Counted from the first letter of the stretch, positions 1-6,956 are shown. The stretch: 64,000 bases of DNA from Nocardia anocheti (GCF_029675105.1 NZ_JAQQFV010000004.1:310001-374000), one strand, 5' to 3'. Notes: generated by a model from the sequence alone, not told the origin. Translations and numbers: made by a program.

Positions 1-176
1 CCCCGCCCCACTCCGAACTGGCGCTCTACCGAGCGCGGCGGCATCGGGCCGCTCTCAATCGCCGGTATGCGGTATCAAACGACTGCGCGCTGCCCGCGAT
101 CGGCGCGATTGCGACTGACTCTCCGGCCAGGCCAGAAGGAATCAGATCCACGTCCGTTCAGCCCGACCGCCTCGGC

Positions 177-209
177 TTGCATTCGCCAACATATCGGGTA
201 ATATATTAC
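177..209 (+). promoter_or_regulatory. Promoter with palindromic operator, copy 1
   Basis: TTGCAT at 177-182 and TAATAT at 199-204 are 16 bases apart, a good sigma-70-type promoter. The perfect palindrome GTAATATATTAC (198-209) covers the -10 box, so a dimeric repressor bound there would block transcription. The 21 bases from 196 to 216 recur exactly at 3524-3544 before the methyltransferase. It should drive the genes from 277 to about 2225. Bases 1-176 show no gene or signal I can support. Confidence 0.6.
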
Positions 210-219
210 ATAGAATGAT

Positions 220-268
220 TCGGGTTCGGACACCCCGACTTCTTCGATCCCACTCGCAGCAAGAAAGG
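220..268 (+). promoter_or_regulatory. Start-associated leader module A (hairpin, CCACTCGCA box, SD)
   Basis: A hairpin TCGGG/CCCGA (220-224 with 234-238) has the 9-nt loop TTCGGACAC. Sixteen bases after the loop comes CCACTCGCA (250-258), then the Shine-Dalgarno GAAAGG (263-268) and ATG at 277. The same order of parts precedes ATG 734, 1486, 3607 and 5579. No known family is recognised. Confidence 0.6.
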
Positions 269-276
269 CACTCCCG

Positions 277-477
277 ATGTACCCACCCCTGGCAGTAGTC
301 GCGAATCACGACCGCTTCTACGTGAACTTTTCCAGCATCCCGCCCGGCCAGAGCCGGTGGCAGATCGAGGAAATCGACTTCACTTCCGAGGACGCAGCAC
401 GCGCCTGGGCGGCAGAGGAGGTCAGCTCCTCGGCACAGGTTTCCGGTTCCGCGTGGGACTTCCGCGCCGAACTCTGA
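277..477 (+). CDS. Small hypothetical island protein, possibly the 5' part of a split gene
   Basis: A 66-residue soluble, acidic protein with no recognised domain. ATG 277 is chosen because it follows leader module A and GAAAGG at proper spacing. The frame ends at TGA 475-477, but the same frame then runs open for 57 more codons to TGA 649-651, and that extension is acidic and protein-like. The ORF may thus be a 123-residue gene cut by a nonsense change, a readthrough gene, or two adjacent cistrons. It is the first gene after the promoter at 177. Confidence 0.5.
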   Translation: MYPPLAVVANHDRFYVNFSSIPPGQSRWQIEEIDFTSEDAARAWAAEEVSSSAQVSGSAWDFRAEL

Positions 478-651
478 CTGATCCCGGCGGGTGTTCGCCT
501 CGACAAAGCCGACGAAACAGAGCGCGTGCAGGCCCTCGCGCACACGACCTGGGACCACCTCGCCAAGGTCGTGGTGTGGACCGATGGCGTCCCCGACGAC
601 TGGGAGGACGACGACAACGACGACGCGGACGAGCCCGAGACCGTCCGCTGA
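478..651 (+). pseudogene. In-frame continuation of the 277 gene beyond UGA 475
   Basis: Directly after the TGA at 475, the same reading frame continues with no other stop for 57 codons and ends in an acidic tail rich in Asp and Glu (about 603-645). There is no ATG in this frame; the possible starts are CTG 478 or GTG 526, with no Shine-Dalgarno seen. Readthrough, a recent nonsense mutation or a non-ATG coupled cistron would each fit. Confidence 0.4.
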
Positions 652-670
652 CCCTCGCGCACCACATCAC

Positions 671-729
671 GCCGGGACGGAAACCGGACACTTCCGACCC
701 GGCGTTCTTCCACTCGCACTCCTGGAGGG
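671..729 (+). promoter_or_regulatory. Start-associated leader module B
   Basis: The best-paired copy. GCCGGG (671-676) pairs with CCCGGC (698-703) and CGGAA (678-682) with TTCCG (692-696), separated only by an A-A mismatch (677, 697). The apical loop is exactly ACCGGACAC (683-691). CCACTCGCA lies at 710-718, GGAGGG at 724-729, ATG at 734. The stem differs from copies A, C and D but still pairs. Confidence 0.65.
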
Positions 730-733
730 CTCT

Positions 734-1396
734 ATGTCTGACTTCATCACCCGCTACATCCTGACCCCCACGGCTGCGGCCATGCTCAGCGTTGGGGTGC
801 ACGCCTACGGATTCGTGCACGCCGTGCAGCGCGGTGACTGGCTCGCGGCGGCGGGGTACGGCACCGCGTTGAGTGCGCTGTACTTGCTCTTCCTCTGGTG
901 GCGGCGCGCTCGCCGGGCTTGGTGGTGGTCGCCGGAATACCAAGCTCGGCACACCGATTTCGTGGATCGACTGACCAACCTCACCCATAGCGGCCCCTAC
1001 ATTGCCTGGAACATCCGCACCCGACAGTGGATCGCGGTCATCGCGCCTACCCCGCCGTGGAGTCGGCCTGGTTCGGTTCGCTGGTACTTCGAGATCGTGG
1101 TCGAAGACTCCCCAGAACCTTCATTCGCACCCGGACGAGGCACCGAGTTCGACTTCGTCACCACACGGCGGTACGGGGTGTTCCGCGAAAATCCACGCGT
1201 CGACATCGACGTCACCGCTGAACTCGTGGACCCCCACACCGGTGACAGACGTCCGGTGGCCGACGCCGAACAGAACTCGGACCTTCGCGCCTTGCTCCGC
1301 CGACTCCGAACTCCGGCCGCCGCACGACTGGCGAGCACCAGGGACATCGATGCTCTGCTCGACCTGCTCGACGAGGCCGAACCACGCGAGCACTGA
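734..1396 (+). CDS. Membrane-anchored hypothetical island protein
   Basis: A 220-residue protein of unknown family. ATG 734 follows GGAGGG and leader module B; longer in-frame starts such as 491 would run through that module. Residues about 10-30 and 38-56 are two hydrophobic segments, followed by a Trp/Arg-rich stretch (57-67) typical of a membrane interface. The remaining 150 residues look cytoplasmic and globular. Second gene of the module A-C series. No functional assignment is possible from the sequence. Confidence 0.65.
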   Translation: MSDFITRYILTPTAAAMLSVGVHAYGFVHAVQRGDWLAAAGYGTALSALYLLFLWWRRARRAWWWSPEYQARHTDFVDRLTNLTHSGPYIAWNIRTRQWIAVIAPTPPWSRPGSVRWYFEIVVEDSPEPSFAPGRGTEFDFVTTRRYGVFRENPRVDIDVTAELVDPHTGDRRPVADAEQNSDLRALLRRLRTPAAARLASTRDIDALLDLLDEAEPREH

Positions 1397-1421
1397 TGAT
1401 CACCGCGACACCGTGAAGTCC

Positions 1422-1477
1422 CGGCGGGACCGGACACCCCGCCGCTTCACCGCCCACTCGCACTCCTCAGAGGAAGG
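1422..1477 (+). promoter_or_regulatory. Start-associated leader module C
   Basis: CGGCGGG (1422-1428) pairs with CCCGCCG (1438-1444) around the loop ACCGGACAC (1429-1437). CCACTCGCA lies at 1454-1462, 16 bases past the loop, followed by the Shine-Dalgarno AGGAAGG (1471-1477) and ATG 1486. It sits in the gap between two co-directional genes, so it is a gene-linked leader and not only a promoter feature. Confidence 0.65.
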
Positions 1478-1485
1478 GAACAGCT

Positions 1486-2133
1486 ATGCCCTCCACCAAC
1501 TTCGACGTACTCGTCGCCGAAGCACAGACACGTTACGCACCCGAGCTGATCGCCTTGGCCGAACTCGGCTGGGACGCACAGATCCGCGTGGTCGGCCACG
1601 TGAACATCTGCCTGCCCGGCCTCGAGGTGCGGGGCGCGCCGGTGGAACTGCTCGTGTGCAACGGCGACGGCCTGGTGCTCGGAGAGGACAGCAGTACCGA
1701 CTGGTGCGCTGCGGTCTACTCCCGTATCGACGGCTCTCCGCTCGACATCTTCTGCTACGCCGACACCGCCGTAGCAGCCGTGCAGGCCGCCGACGCGCTG
1801 TTGGACGATCCTATCCGCATCGCGGCTCGGTCCCTCACCGGCAGCTGGCACTTCGCGATGCTGCCTGCCGCGGCGCTGGGAGACGCGAACCGCGAAGCGA
1901 CCCTGCTCGGCCCGCTCACCTCCGACGGGTTTTCGTCGACGAACGTGATAGTCCTCGAAGACACGCCCGCCTGGACTCAGGGCTGCTCGACCCATTCCGG
2001 CTGCTATCCGATCGAACGCGAGGCGGCAGCGTTCACTCATCGTGATTGCGCGCACGACCGGCTCGTGCACTGGAGCAGGGTCGGACTCGTCGACGACTGG
2101 TGGGCCAGCTGGACCGGTAGGGGGCCGGTGTGA
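1486..2133 (+). CDS. Hypothetical island protein, 215 aa
   Basis: A soluble protein with no recognised family. The start ATG 1486 is fixed by AGGAAGG at 1471-1477 and leader module C. It has several Cys (residues near 46, 59, 71 and 84, and a CSTHSGC cluster near 169-175) that might bind metal, but no known motif is evident. The stop TGA overlaps the next ATG (TGATG at 2131-2135). A hairpin CCGGTGT/ACACCGG (2125-2131 with 2143-2149) covers the stop codon. Confidence 0.6.
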   Translation: MPSTNFDVLVAEAQTRYAPELIALAELGWDAQIRVVGHVNICLPGLEVRGAPVELLVCNGDGLVLGEDSSTDWCAAVYSRIDGSPLDIFCYADTAVAAVQAADALLDDPIRIAARSLTGSWHFAMLPAAALGDANREATLLGPLTSDGFSSTNVIVLEDTPAWTQGCSTHSGCYPIEREAAAFTHRDCAHDRLVHWSRVGLVDDWWASWTGRGPV

Positions 2134-2225
2134 TGTCCGGCAACACCGGTGGTGCGCGGGCGTGGTTGTCCTGCCCGATGTTGGTCACCTGTGCGGTGAG
2201 CACCGAACGCGCTGGGCGCCGATGA
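2133..2225 (+). CDS. Possible 30-aa coupled small ORF
   Basis: An ATG at 2133 overlaps the stop of the gene at 1486 (TGATG), and this small ORF's own TGA (2223-2225) overlaps ATG 2222 of the PAPS-reductase-like remnant (ATGA). The double overlap resembles translational coupling. It encodes 30 residues with two Cys and no known motif. It may be a spacer produced by chance; low confidence. Confidence 0.25.
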   Translation: MSGNTGGARAWLSCPMLVTCAVSTERAGRR

Positions 2226-2627
2226 CCGGGCCCGGCGTGAGTGTGGCGTTGCGCGCACAGTTGGCCGCACACGAACGTGCACCGAAAGTGATGCTGTCCG
2301 ATGGCCTTGGAGCCGACAGTACGGCGCTCCTGCTTCGCTGGATCTTCGAGCCCGAAGGGCGACTTCGATCTGAGGGAATTGGTTGTCGTCACCGCGATGG
2401 TGGGCGACGACTGGGAAGACACCGCCCGTGACGTGGGCGAGCTCGTGCTCCCGCTGCTCGCACGGCATCGAATTCGGTTCATCCGGGTCGGACGGTCGGC
2501 TCGCCGGGCGCGCGCCGACGGGACAGGCGTGGTCATGTTCAACGATTCACGTTCGCCGCAACGGCTCCGCATCGAGGGCGCCTACACCCTCGGCACCGAG
2601 ATGCTGACAGCTGGGACACAGCCGCAG
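2222..2627 (+). pseudogene. Frameshifted, truncated PAPS-reductase-like PP-loop ATPase
   Basis: The first frame encodes a PP-loop (LGADSTALLL, about 2311-2340) preceded by VMLSDG. Near 2360 the homologous frame shifts: the continuation DFDLRELVVVTAMVGDDW is read in another frame (about 2361-2414), then passes through GVVMFNDSRSPQRL and ends near TAGTQPQ (2627). This layout matches the phosphoadenosine phosphosulfate reductase-family ATPases common on actinobacterial phages and integrative elements, related to DndC/CysH. The C-terminal half of that family is missing. A two-base loss (or one-base gain) plus truncation makes it non-functional, barring a sequencing error. Confidence 0.65.
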
Positions 2628-2640
2628 GTAGGCGGCAGCC

Positions 2641-2865
2641 GGCGGTGGCGTCGATGGTCGGATATCCATAGTGACTGGCCTCATAGCCTGCCGCCGACCA
2701 CAGGGTCAGAATGCGGCCGCTGACCGCGTGGGCGCCGGTCGACGGCGACCAATAGATCATGCCGCGTTCGAATCGGCTGAACCGGCCGGTGCCGTCGGGA
2801 GCAACGATCTCGTCGGTGCTGCGGTAGCCGAGAGGTCCGCGTTCGCCGCCGGACTCGAGCCAGGA
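2641..2865 (-). pseudogene. LGFP-repeat protein fragment
   Basis: On the minus strand, residues about 131-205 of the open frame starting at 3255 contain the landmarks of LGFP repeats: GPLGYRSTDE, then GRFSRFERGMIYWSPSTGAH, a SGRILTLW core, and a second GYPTID. LGFP repeats occur in secreted, cell-wall-associated proteins of mycolic-acid bacteria. Only about 1.3 repeats remain, with no signal peptide or catalytic domain, and the fragment is joined in frame to unrelated sequence. I read it as debris from recombination. Confidence 0.55.
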
Positions 2866-2917
2866 CTGTCCCCACTGTGATGGACGAGGCAGCTTCCATC
2901 CCGCCCCGCCCGACTCG

Positions 2918-3255
2918 ACCACCGGTCGACATCGAAGCCTGGTCCATGCCCGGACGCCCCGTATCGGGCGCAAACCCCGCCGCGCGCGACACATCTCCGA
3001 CTGGAAGGGAGACGGCACGCGCCATCCGGACCAGAATCGTGCGAGTCGAGTTGGCGGGGATGCGGCGGCCTCCAACCTCCTCGTAGCCGTTCTCCACCTG
3101 CCGCCATCGGGTGTCGGCTGATATCCGGCACGCCGCGCGGCTTCCCCGTTGGAGAGTCCAGCCTGCTCGCGAGCGGCGCGGATCAGATCTTTCAGCTCAT
3201 GCCGATCAGGCCGTCCCGAGTCCAGACCATTGCCCGCCGTCATAGTCATGCGCAC
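2918..3255 (-). pseudogene. Frameshifted HTH (XRE-like) regulator
   Basis: From ATG 3255 the minus strand encodes an N-terminal helix-turn-helix (LIRAAREQAGLSNGEAARRA, residues 24-43). After GGRW the sense frame changes near 3097-3104: the other frame continues VENGYEEVGG, then TILVRMARAVSLPVGDVSRA and GFAP. Together these form a small two-part HTH regulator of a type seen in actinomycetes. A small deletion near 3100 breaks it. It lies opposite the direction of the other island genes, as expected for an old divergent regulator. Confidence 0.5.
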
Positions 3256-3504
3256 GACTCCGTCTCATCTCCGATTTGCAGATCCTCAACGGCGATGTCA
3301 TGGGCCGACGCCGTGACCTGCGACTTCTGGCAGATTCTCGGTTCCATGTCATTTCCCTACCGTCATCGACAGGACGGAGGTTCGCAAATACTGCGTGACC
3401 TGCAGTTTTCTCGATCGTGGCCACGCGGATGAAGTCGACATGACATCGCGACTGAGAAAATGACACGCGGATTGAGAATCTCCACCGATCAACGTCAACC
3501 CACC
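3256..3504. other. Intergenic, no gene supported
   Basis: No ORF on either strand looks coding. The stretch is mixed in composition and leads into the strong promoter at 3505. Confidence 0.5.
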
Positions 3505-3537
3505 TTGACAGTTCCAGCTTAACGGGTAATATATTAC
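3505..3537 (+). promoter_or_regulatory. Consensus promoter with palindromic operator, copy 2
   Basis: TTGACA (3505-3510), a 16-base spacer and TAATAT (3527-3532) make a near-perfect sigma-70-type promoter. The palindrome GTAATATATTAC (3526-3537) overlaps the -10 box. The block 3524-3544 is identical to 196-216. Transcription should start near 3539, giving a leader of about 68 nt that carries module D before the methyltransferase. Confidence 0.7.
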
Positions 3538-3547
3538 ATAGAAGGAT

Positions 3548-3599
3548 GCGGGACCGGACACCCCGCCTTCTTCCACCCCACTCGCAAATCACGAAGGGA
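3548..3599 (+). promoter_or_regulatory. Start-associated leader module D
   Basis: GCGGG (3548-3552) pairs with CCCGC (3562-3566) around the loop ACCGGACAC (3553-3561). CCACTCGCA is at 3578-3586, again 16 bases past the loop, then GAAGGGA (3593-3599) and ATG 3607. Confidence 0.65.
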
Positions 3600-3606
3600 T
3601 TCCCCC

Positions 3607-5286
3607 ATGCTCGAATTAATGGATTGGTTCTGCGGCGCTGGCGGCTCCACGCAGGGCGCGTCGAAGGTGCCCGGTGTGCGCGTCACCCGTGCGGCCAATC
3701 ACTGGTCGAAGGCCATCGAGACCCACGCCGCCAACTACCCCGAAGCCGATCACTTCCTGGGCGACTTGAGCACCGAAGAAGCCAAGGCGAGCATCGTGAA
3801 ATGGCCTGTGGCCGATATCTTCTGGGCATCGCCGGAGTGCCCGCAGTGGTCCTCGGCGCGCGGCAAGAAGCGGGACTACGACAACACCCTCCAAGGCGAC
3901 CTGCTCGACCTCCAGCGCGACGAAGAAGCCGATCGCAGTCGAGCGCTGATGGAAGAGGTTCCGATGTATCTGCGAGGCGTGATCGAGCGCGGCGGCCGGG
4001 TGCGCGCCGGGGTCGTGGAAAACGTCGTCGAGGTCCGCCAGTGGGACCAGTGGAGCCGTTGGATCGGCGAGATCCGCGCCCTGGGCTACGGGACCAAAGT
4101 CGTCGCCCTGAACTCCGCCCACGCCCAACCAGTTCGCACTCCGGCAGCGCCGCAGAGCAGGGACCGACTCTACGTCGCCTACTGGGATCTCAGCCTCGGC
4201 CGTGAGCCCGACTGGAACAAGTGGTTGCGCCCGCGCGCCTACTGCGTGCCGTGCGACGAATGGGTTAGCGCCATCCAGGTCTTCAAGAAGCCCGGCGCCG
4301 ACATGGGCCGCTATCGCACTCAGTACGCGTTCCGCTGCCCTCGGGTCAGCTGCCGCAACTCGATCGTGGAGCCGCCCGTTCTACCGGCAGCCGCCGCGAT
4401 CGACTGGACCCTGCCGGGTACCCGCATCGGCGACCGGACCAAGCCCTTGGCACCCAAGACCATGGAACGAATCCGAGTCGGCCTGCGACGCTACGCCTCG
4501 GCCACCCCGATGATGGTCCCGGCCGGAGGTACCTGGCGCGACGACGCCACGCAGGTCACCGACCCGATGAGCGCGCGAACAACCCGTGAGAACGACGGTG
4601 TCGCGATCCCGGAACCGTTTCTGGCACTGCTCCGCTCCGATCGACCCCTCACGATCGACCTGCGCGACCCCATGGCCACGATCGTCGCCGACGGCTCCAA
4701 TCACGGGCTCGTCGTCCCACCGCCGTTGATGATCCCGATGGAGGGCCGCGACGGCAAAGAAGCTCAGCTGGCCACTCAGCCCCTGCGAACCCAGACGACC
4801 AGGGCCGAGACAGGAGTCGCATTCCTGCCGTTCGTCGCGGAGCTGCGCGGCGGGTCGTCGGATGCACGATCCGTGACCGAGCCCCTTGCCACCGTCACGG
4901 CCAGCGGCAACCACCACGGCATGGTCACTCCCCCGACAGGTATGTCCGCTCGGTTGTGGAACTCGCTCCTGCTGCCCTATTACGGCACCAGCACCGCGCG
5001 ACCGGTCGCCGATCCGATCGGTGCACTCACCACCCGCGACCGGTACGCCCTCGTCGACACGATCACCGAGCACGACATCGACGACGTGCGCTTCCGCATG
5101 CTGGAACCCGAGGAAATCCAGAACGCCATGGCGTTCCGAACCGACTACGTGGTCTTGGGCAACAAACGCCAACGAGTACGGCAACTTGGCAACGCCGTCA
5201 CACCGCCCGCCGCCGAAATCCTGATCTCCGCGCTGGTGGAAGCCATCACCGGCGAGGAACTCGACCGCTACGCCCTGGCAGGCTGA
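3607..5286 (+). CDS. C5-cytosine-specific DNA methyltransferase
   Basis: Transfers a methyl group from SAM to cytosine C5 in DNA. It has the complete motif set: motif I DWFCGAGGSTQG (residues 6-17), motif IV SPECPQWS with nucleophile Cys78, motif VI ENV near 138, motif VIII QSRDRLYVAYW (about 183-193) and motif X RQLGNAVTPP near 525. Two Cys pairs (213/216 and 244/249) look like a zinc-ribbon insertion, and residues about 300-490 hold several related modules of the type PLATVT...HGMVTPP, probably the target-recognition region. At 559 residues it is longer than simple M.HhaI-like enzymes and resembles phage or element-borne orphan enzymes. No restriction endonuclease is adjacent. ATG 3607 follows leader module D. 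Confidence 0.9.
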   Translation: MLELMDWFCGAGGSTQGASKVPGVRVTRAANHWSKAIETHAANYPEADHFLGDLSTEEAKASIVKWPVADIFWASPECPQWSSARGKKRDYDNTLQGDLLDLQRDEEADRSRALMEEVPMYLRGVIERGGRVRAGVVENVVEVRQWDQWSRWIGEIRALGYGTKVVALNSAHAQPVRTPAAPQSRDRLYVAYWDLSLGREPDWNKWLRPRAYCVPCDEWVSAIQVFKKPGADMGRYRTQYAFRCPRVSCRNSIVEPPVLPAAAAIDWTLPGTRIGDRTKPLAPKTMERIRVGLRRYASATPMMVPAGGTWRDDATQVTDPMSARTTRENDGVAIPEPFLALLRSDRPLTIDLRDPMATIVADGSNHGLVVPPPLMIPMEGRDGKEAQLATQPLRTQTTRAETGVAFLPFVAELRGGSSDARSVTEPLATVTASGNHHGMVTPPTGMSARLWNSLLLPYYGTSTARPVADPIGALTTRDRYALVDTITEHDIDDVRFRMLEPEEIQNAMAFRTDYVVLGNKRQRVRQLGNAVTPPAAEILISALVEAITGEELDRYALAG

Positions 5287-5291
5287 GAGAA

Positions 5292-5323
5292 CCGGGGAGG
5301 GCCGACCAACAGGCCCTCCCCGG
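5292..5323 (+). terminator. Strong hairpin after the methyltransferase
   Basis: A perfect 12-bp stem, CCGGGGAGGGCC (5292-5303) with GGCCCTCCCCGG (5312-5323), and an 8-nt loop, begins 6 bases after the stop codon. There is no clear U-run, which is common for actinobacterial terminators. It could instead stabilise the 3' end of the message. Confidence 0.6.
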
Positions 5324-5377
5324 CGACCTCCCCCCTTTCGTCCACTCTCACAACCACTTCCAGAGCGGGCCATTCGA

Positions 5378-5434
5378 ATGTTCGATATCACCATCAACCA
5401 CGACAACGACGCGATTCGCACAGCAAACGCGTAG
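5378..5434 (+). CDS. Possible 18-aa micro-ORF
   Basis: ATG 5378 to TAG 5434 encodes 18 residues. It is preceded at 5342-5350 by CCACTCTCA, a one-base variant of the CCACTCGCA start-associated box, but without a clear Shine-Dalgarno. It may be a leader peptide or the stump of a gene once attached to this module. Confidence 0.25.
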   Translation: MFDITINHDNDAIRTANA

Positions 5435-5490
5435 TCGGGACGGGACTCGATCTTCGGCGCGCCCGCCCCTGCAACGCGCCATATACGGGG

Positions 5491-5577
5491 TCGGGCGGCC
5501 TGACGAAGCCGTAATCGCGAGACCACAGCTCGGACACGTCAGACCGCCCGAAAGTGCCCCACTCGCAAAAGGAAGGG
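5491..5577 (+). promoter_or_regulatory. Start-associated leader module E (extended hairpin)
   Basis: TCGGGCGG (5491-5498) pairs with CCGCCCGA (5544-5551) and CTGACG (5500-5505) with CGTCAG (5537-5542), with a single C-A mismatch and a 31-nt loop whose 3' end is CGGACAC (5531-5537). CCACTCGCA follows at 5559-5567, then GGAAGGG (5571-5577) and ATG 5579. The loop is longer than in A-D, but the conserved loop end, box and Shine-Dalgarno are present. Confidence 0.55.
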
Positions 5578-5578
5578 C

Positions 5579-6160
5579 ATGGACGAGTCTAGCAAGCCAG
5601 CCACCGGGCCCAAGGCCGCGGTGTCCGCCGCCCCATCAGACAGAGGTCCCCTGATGCGCGCCATGCTAGAAGCCAGTTGGGCGCCGCGACAGCGACCCGA
5701 CAACAATGAGAGCGTGGAAACACTGATCACGTTGAAGGAATGGGCCGCTCTGCGCGGGCGCAGCTACGGCTCGATTCGCAACACCTGGGTATGCCATCCC
5801 GACTTTCCGAAACCCAAGCAACCCCGCTCACGCACCGGCCTGGGTGGAGGCACTCCCGCCCAGGAGTACGACCGCGACGAACTCGATGCCTTCGCAGACC
5901 GTTGGGAAGCAGCCAACCGACCAGCACCGTTGGCGATGCCCGATGGACCCGAGGAATACCGAACACTCGGCGCAATCGCCCGACTGGTCGGCCTCGACGG
6001 CAAGACCGTTACCCAGTACCGCGCAATCATTGATGAACAGGTCGACCACACTGCCCGCGGTGCACGCACCGTCTATCACACCCGAGGAGTGGTCGAGGTG
6101 CTCAACAAGCGCCACGGCATGGGTATGGCCCGCCCGCGCAATTCCCTGCCACCTGAGTAG
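5579..6160 (+). CDS. Two-HTH DNA-binding protein
   Basis: A 193-residue protein with two predicted helix-turn-helix segments: ITLKEWAALRGRSYGSIRNT (about residues 50-69), reminiscent of AlpA/excisionase winged helices, and TLGAIARLVGLDGKTVTQYR near 128-147. It may regulate island genes or act as a recombination directionality factor. ATG 5579 follows GGAAGGG and leader module E. It is the gene after the methyltransferase and probably in the same transcription unit if the hairpin at 5292 is leaky. Confidence 0.6.
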   Translation: MDESSKPATGPKAAVSAAPSDRGPLMRAMLEASWAPRQRPDNNESVETLITLKEWAALRGRSYGSIRNTWVCHPDFPKPKQPRSRTGLGGGTPAQEYDRDELDAFADRWEAANRPAPLAMPDGPEEYRTLGAIARLVGLDGKTVTQYRAIIDEQVDHTARGARTVYHTRGVVEVLNKRHGMGMARPRNSLPPE

Positions 6161-6249
6161 CAACTGCCTCCGCACCCGACGACCTCCAACCTGAGGTTCA
6201 CGAGGAACGCGCATTACATCCCAACACCGGGTACAACCGAGGAAACGGC

Positions 6250-6290
6250 GGGCACGGTCTGCCCCGCTGTGCGATCACAGCTTCTTCGAC
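6250..6290 (+). promoter_or_regulatory. Degenerate relative of the leader module
   Basis: A hairpin GGGCA/TGCCC (6250-6254 with 6260-6264) is followed by CTTCTTCGA (6281-6289), which also occurs in module A between hairpin and box. The ACCGGACAC loop and CCACTCGCA box are absent. It precedes the gene at 6312. Confidence 0.3.
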
Positions 6291-6311
6291 CTAACGTCAA
6301 CGGGGGGCGCA

Positions 6312-6956
6312 ATGAACATCGACGGCCAGGCCGAGTTCGAATACACCGGAGACACCTATCTACAGGTTCGCGACTGCCTTCAGGTGATGTGTCAACTACT
6401 GAGCGTCCACAGGGATTGGTTCGAGCGGTCACCGGCGAAGGGTCTCGAGAACCCGGCTGGCGAGTTCGACATTCTGATCGAGCAGGGATACCTCGAAGCA
6501 GACGGAACCACCGCCACGATCTCAGTACGCAATCCTGAAACCTGCCGGTATGAGCAGATCGTCCAGCTGTTGTATCGCCCCACGAGCAAGGGCTACACAT
6601 TGGCGAATGCCAGCGCGGCGAAACCCGTCCACCGGGCCACAGCGGAGACATCGGGTCCTGTACGAACGGCCGCGCGTGAAGTAGATCATCCGAGCCACGA
6701 GTCCGCGCGGCGGCGACGCTACCTATTACGGCACGCCGAATGGCCCGCCATCGGCATCAACTTCGCGAGGCGCGATGGCAGCCAGCGGAGCCACACCGGA
6801 GAAGTGGACATCCGGGGATGTTCGGTCCAACGGATGTACGGTGTCGCACCATGCCCCGAGCAGACCGGTTCCCATACCGCATCGCCCGTCAACGCCATAT
6901 CGGACACGCACTCGAAGCGTTGGAGTCCCGCGGACTCATCGGTGACTGGCATCTGA
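6312..6956 (+). CDS. Hypothetical island protein, 214 aa
   Basis: ATG 6312 follows a GGGGGG stretch acting as Shine-Dalgarno. Residues 1-105 look like a compact globular domain with a YEQIVQLLYRP segment. From about residue 140 the protein becomes basic and low in structure, and its last 106 bases overlap the gene at 6851 in another frame, so the C-terminus may be an unselected extension after an old frameshift or deletion. No family recognised. Confidence 0.45.
   Translation: MNIDGQAEFEYTGDTYLQVRDCLQVMCQLLSVHRDWFERSPAKGLENPAGEFDILIEQGYLEADGTTATISVRNPETCRYEQIVQLLYRPTSKGYTLANASAAKPVHRATAETSGPVRTAAREVDHPSHESARRRRYLLRHAEWPAIGINFARRDGSQRSHTGEVDIRGCSVQRMYGVAPCPEQTGSHTASPVNAISDTHSKRWSPADSSVTGI

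Noticed and set aside
475..477. Selenocysteine UGA
   Set aside because: No selenoprotein family similarity and no convincing SECIS-type hairpin right after the codon; kept as a split-gene observation only.
5371..5383. TTCGAATGTTCGA as a LexA site
   Set aside because: The half-site spacing is too short for the actinobacterial SOS box.
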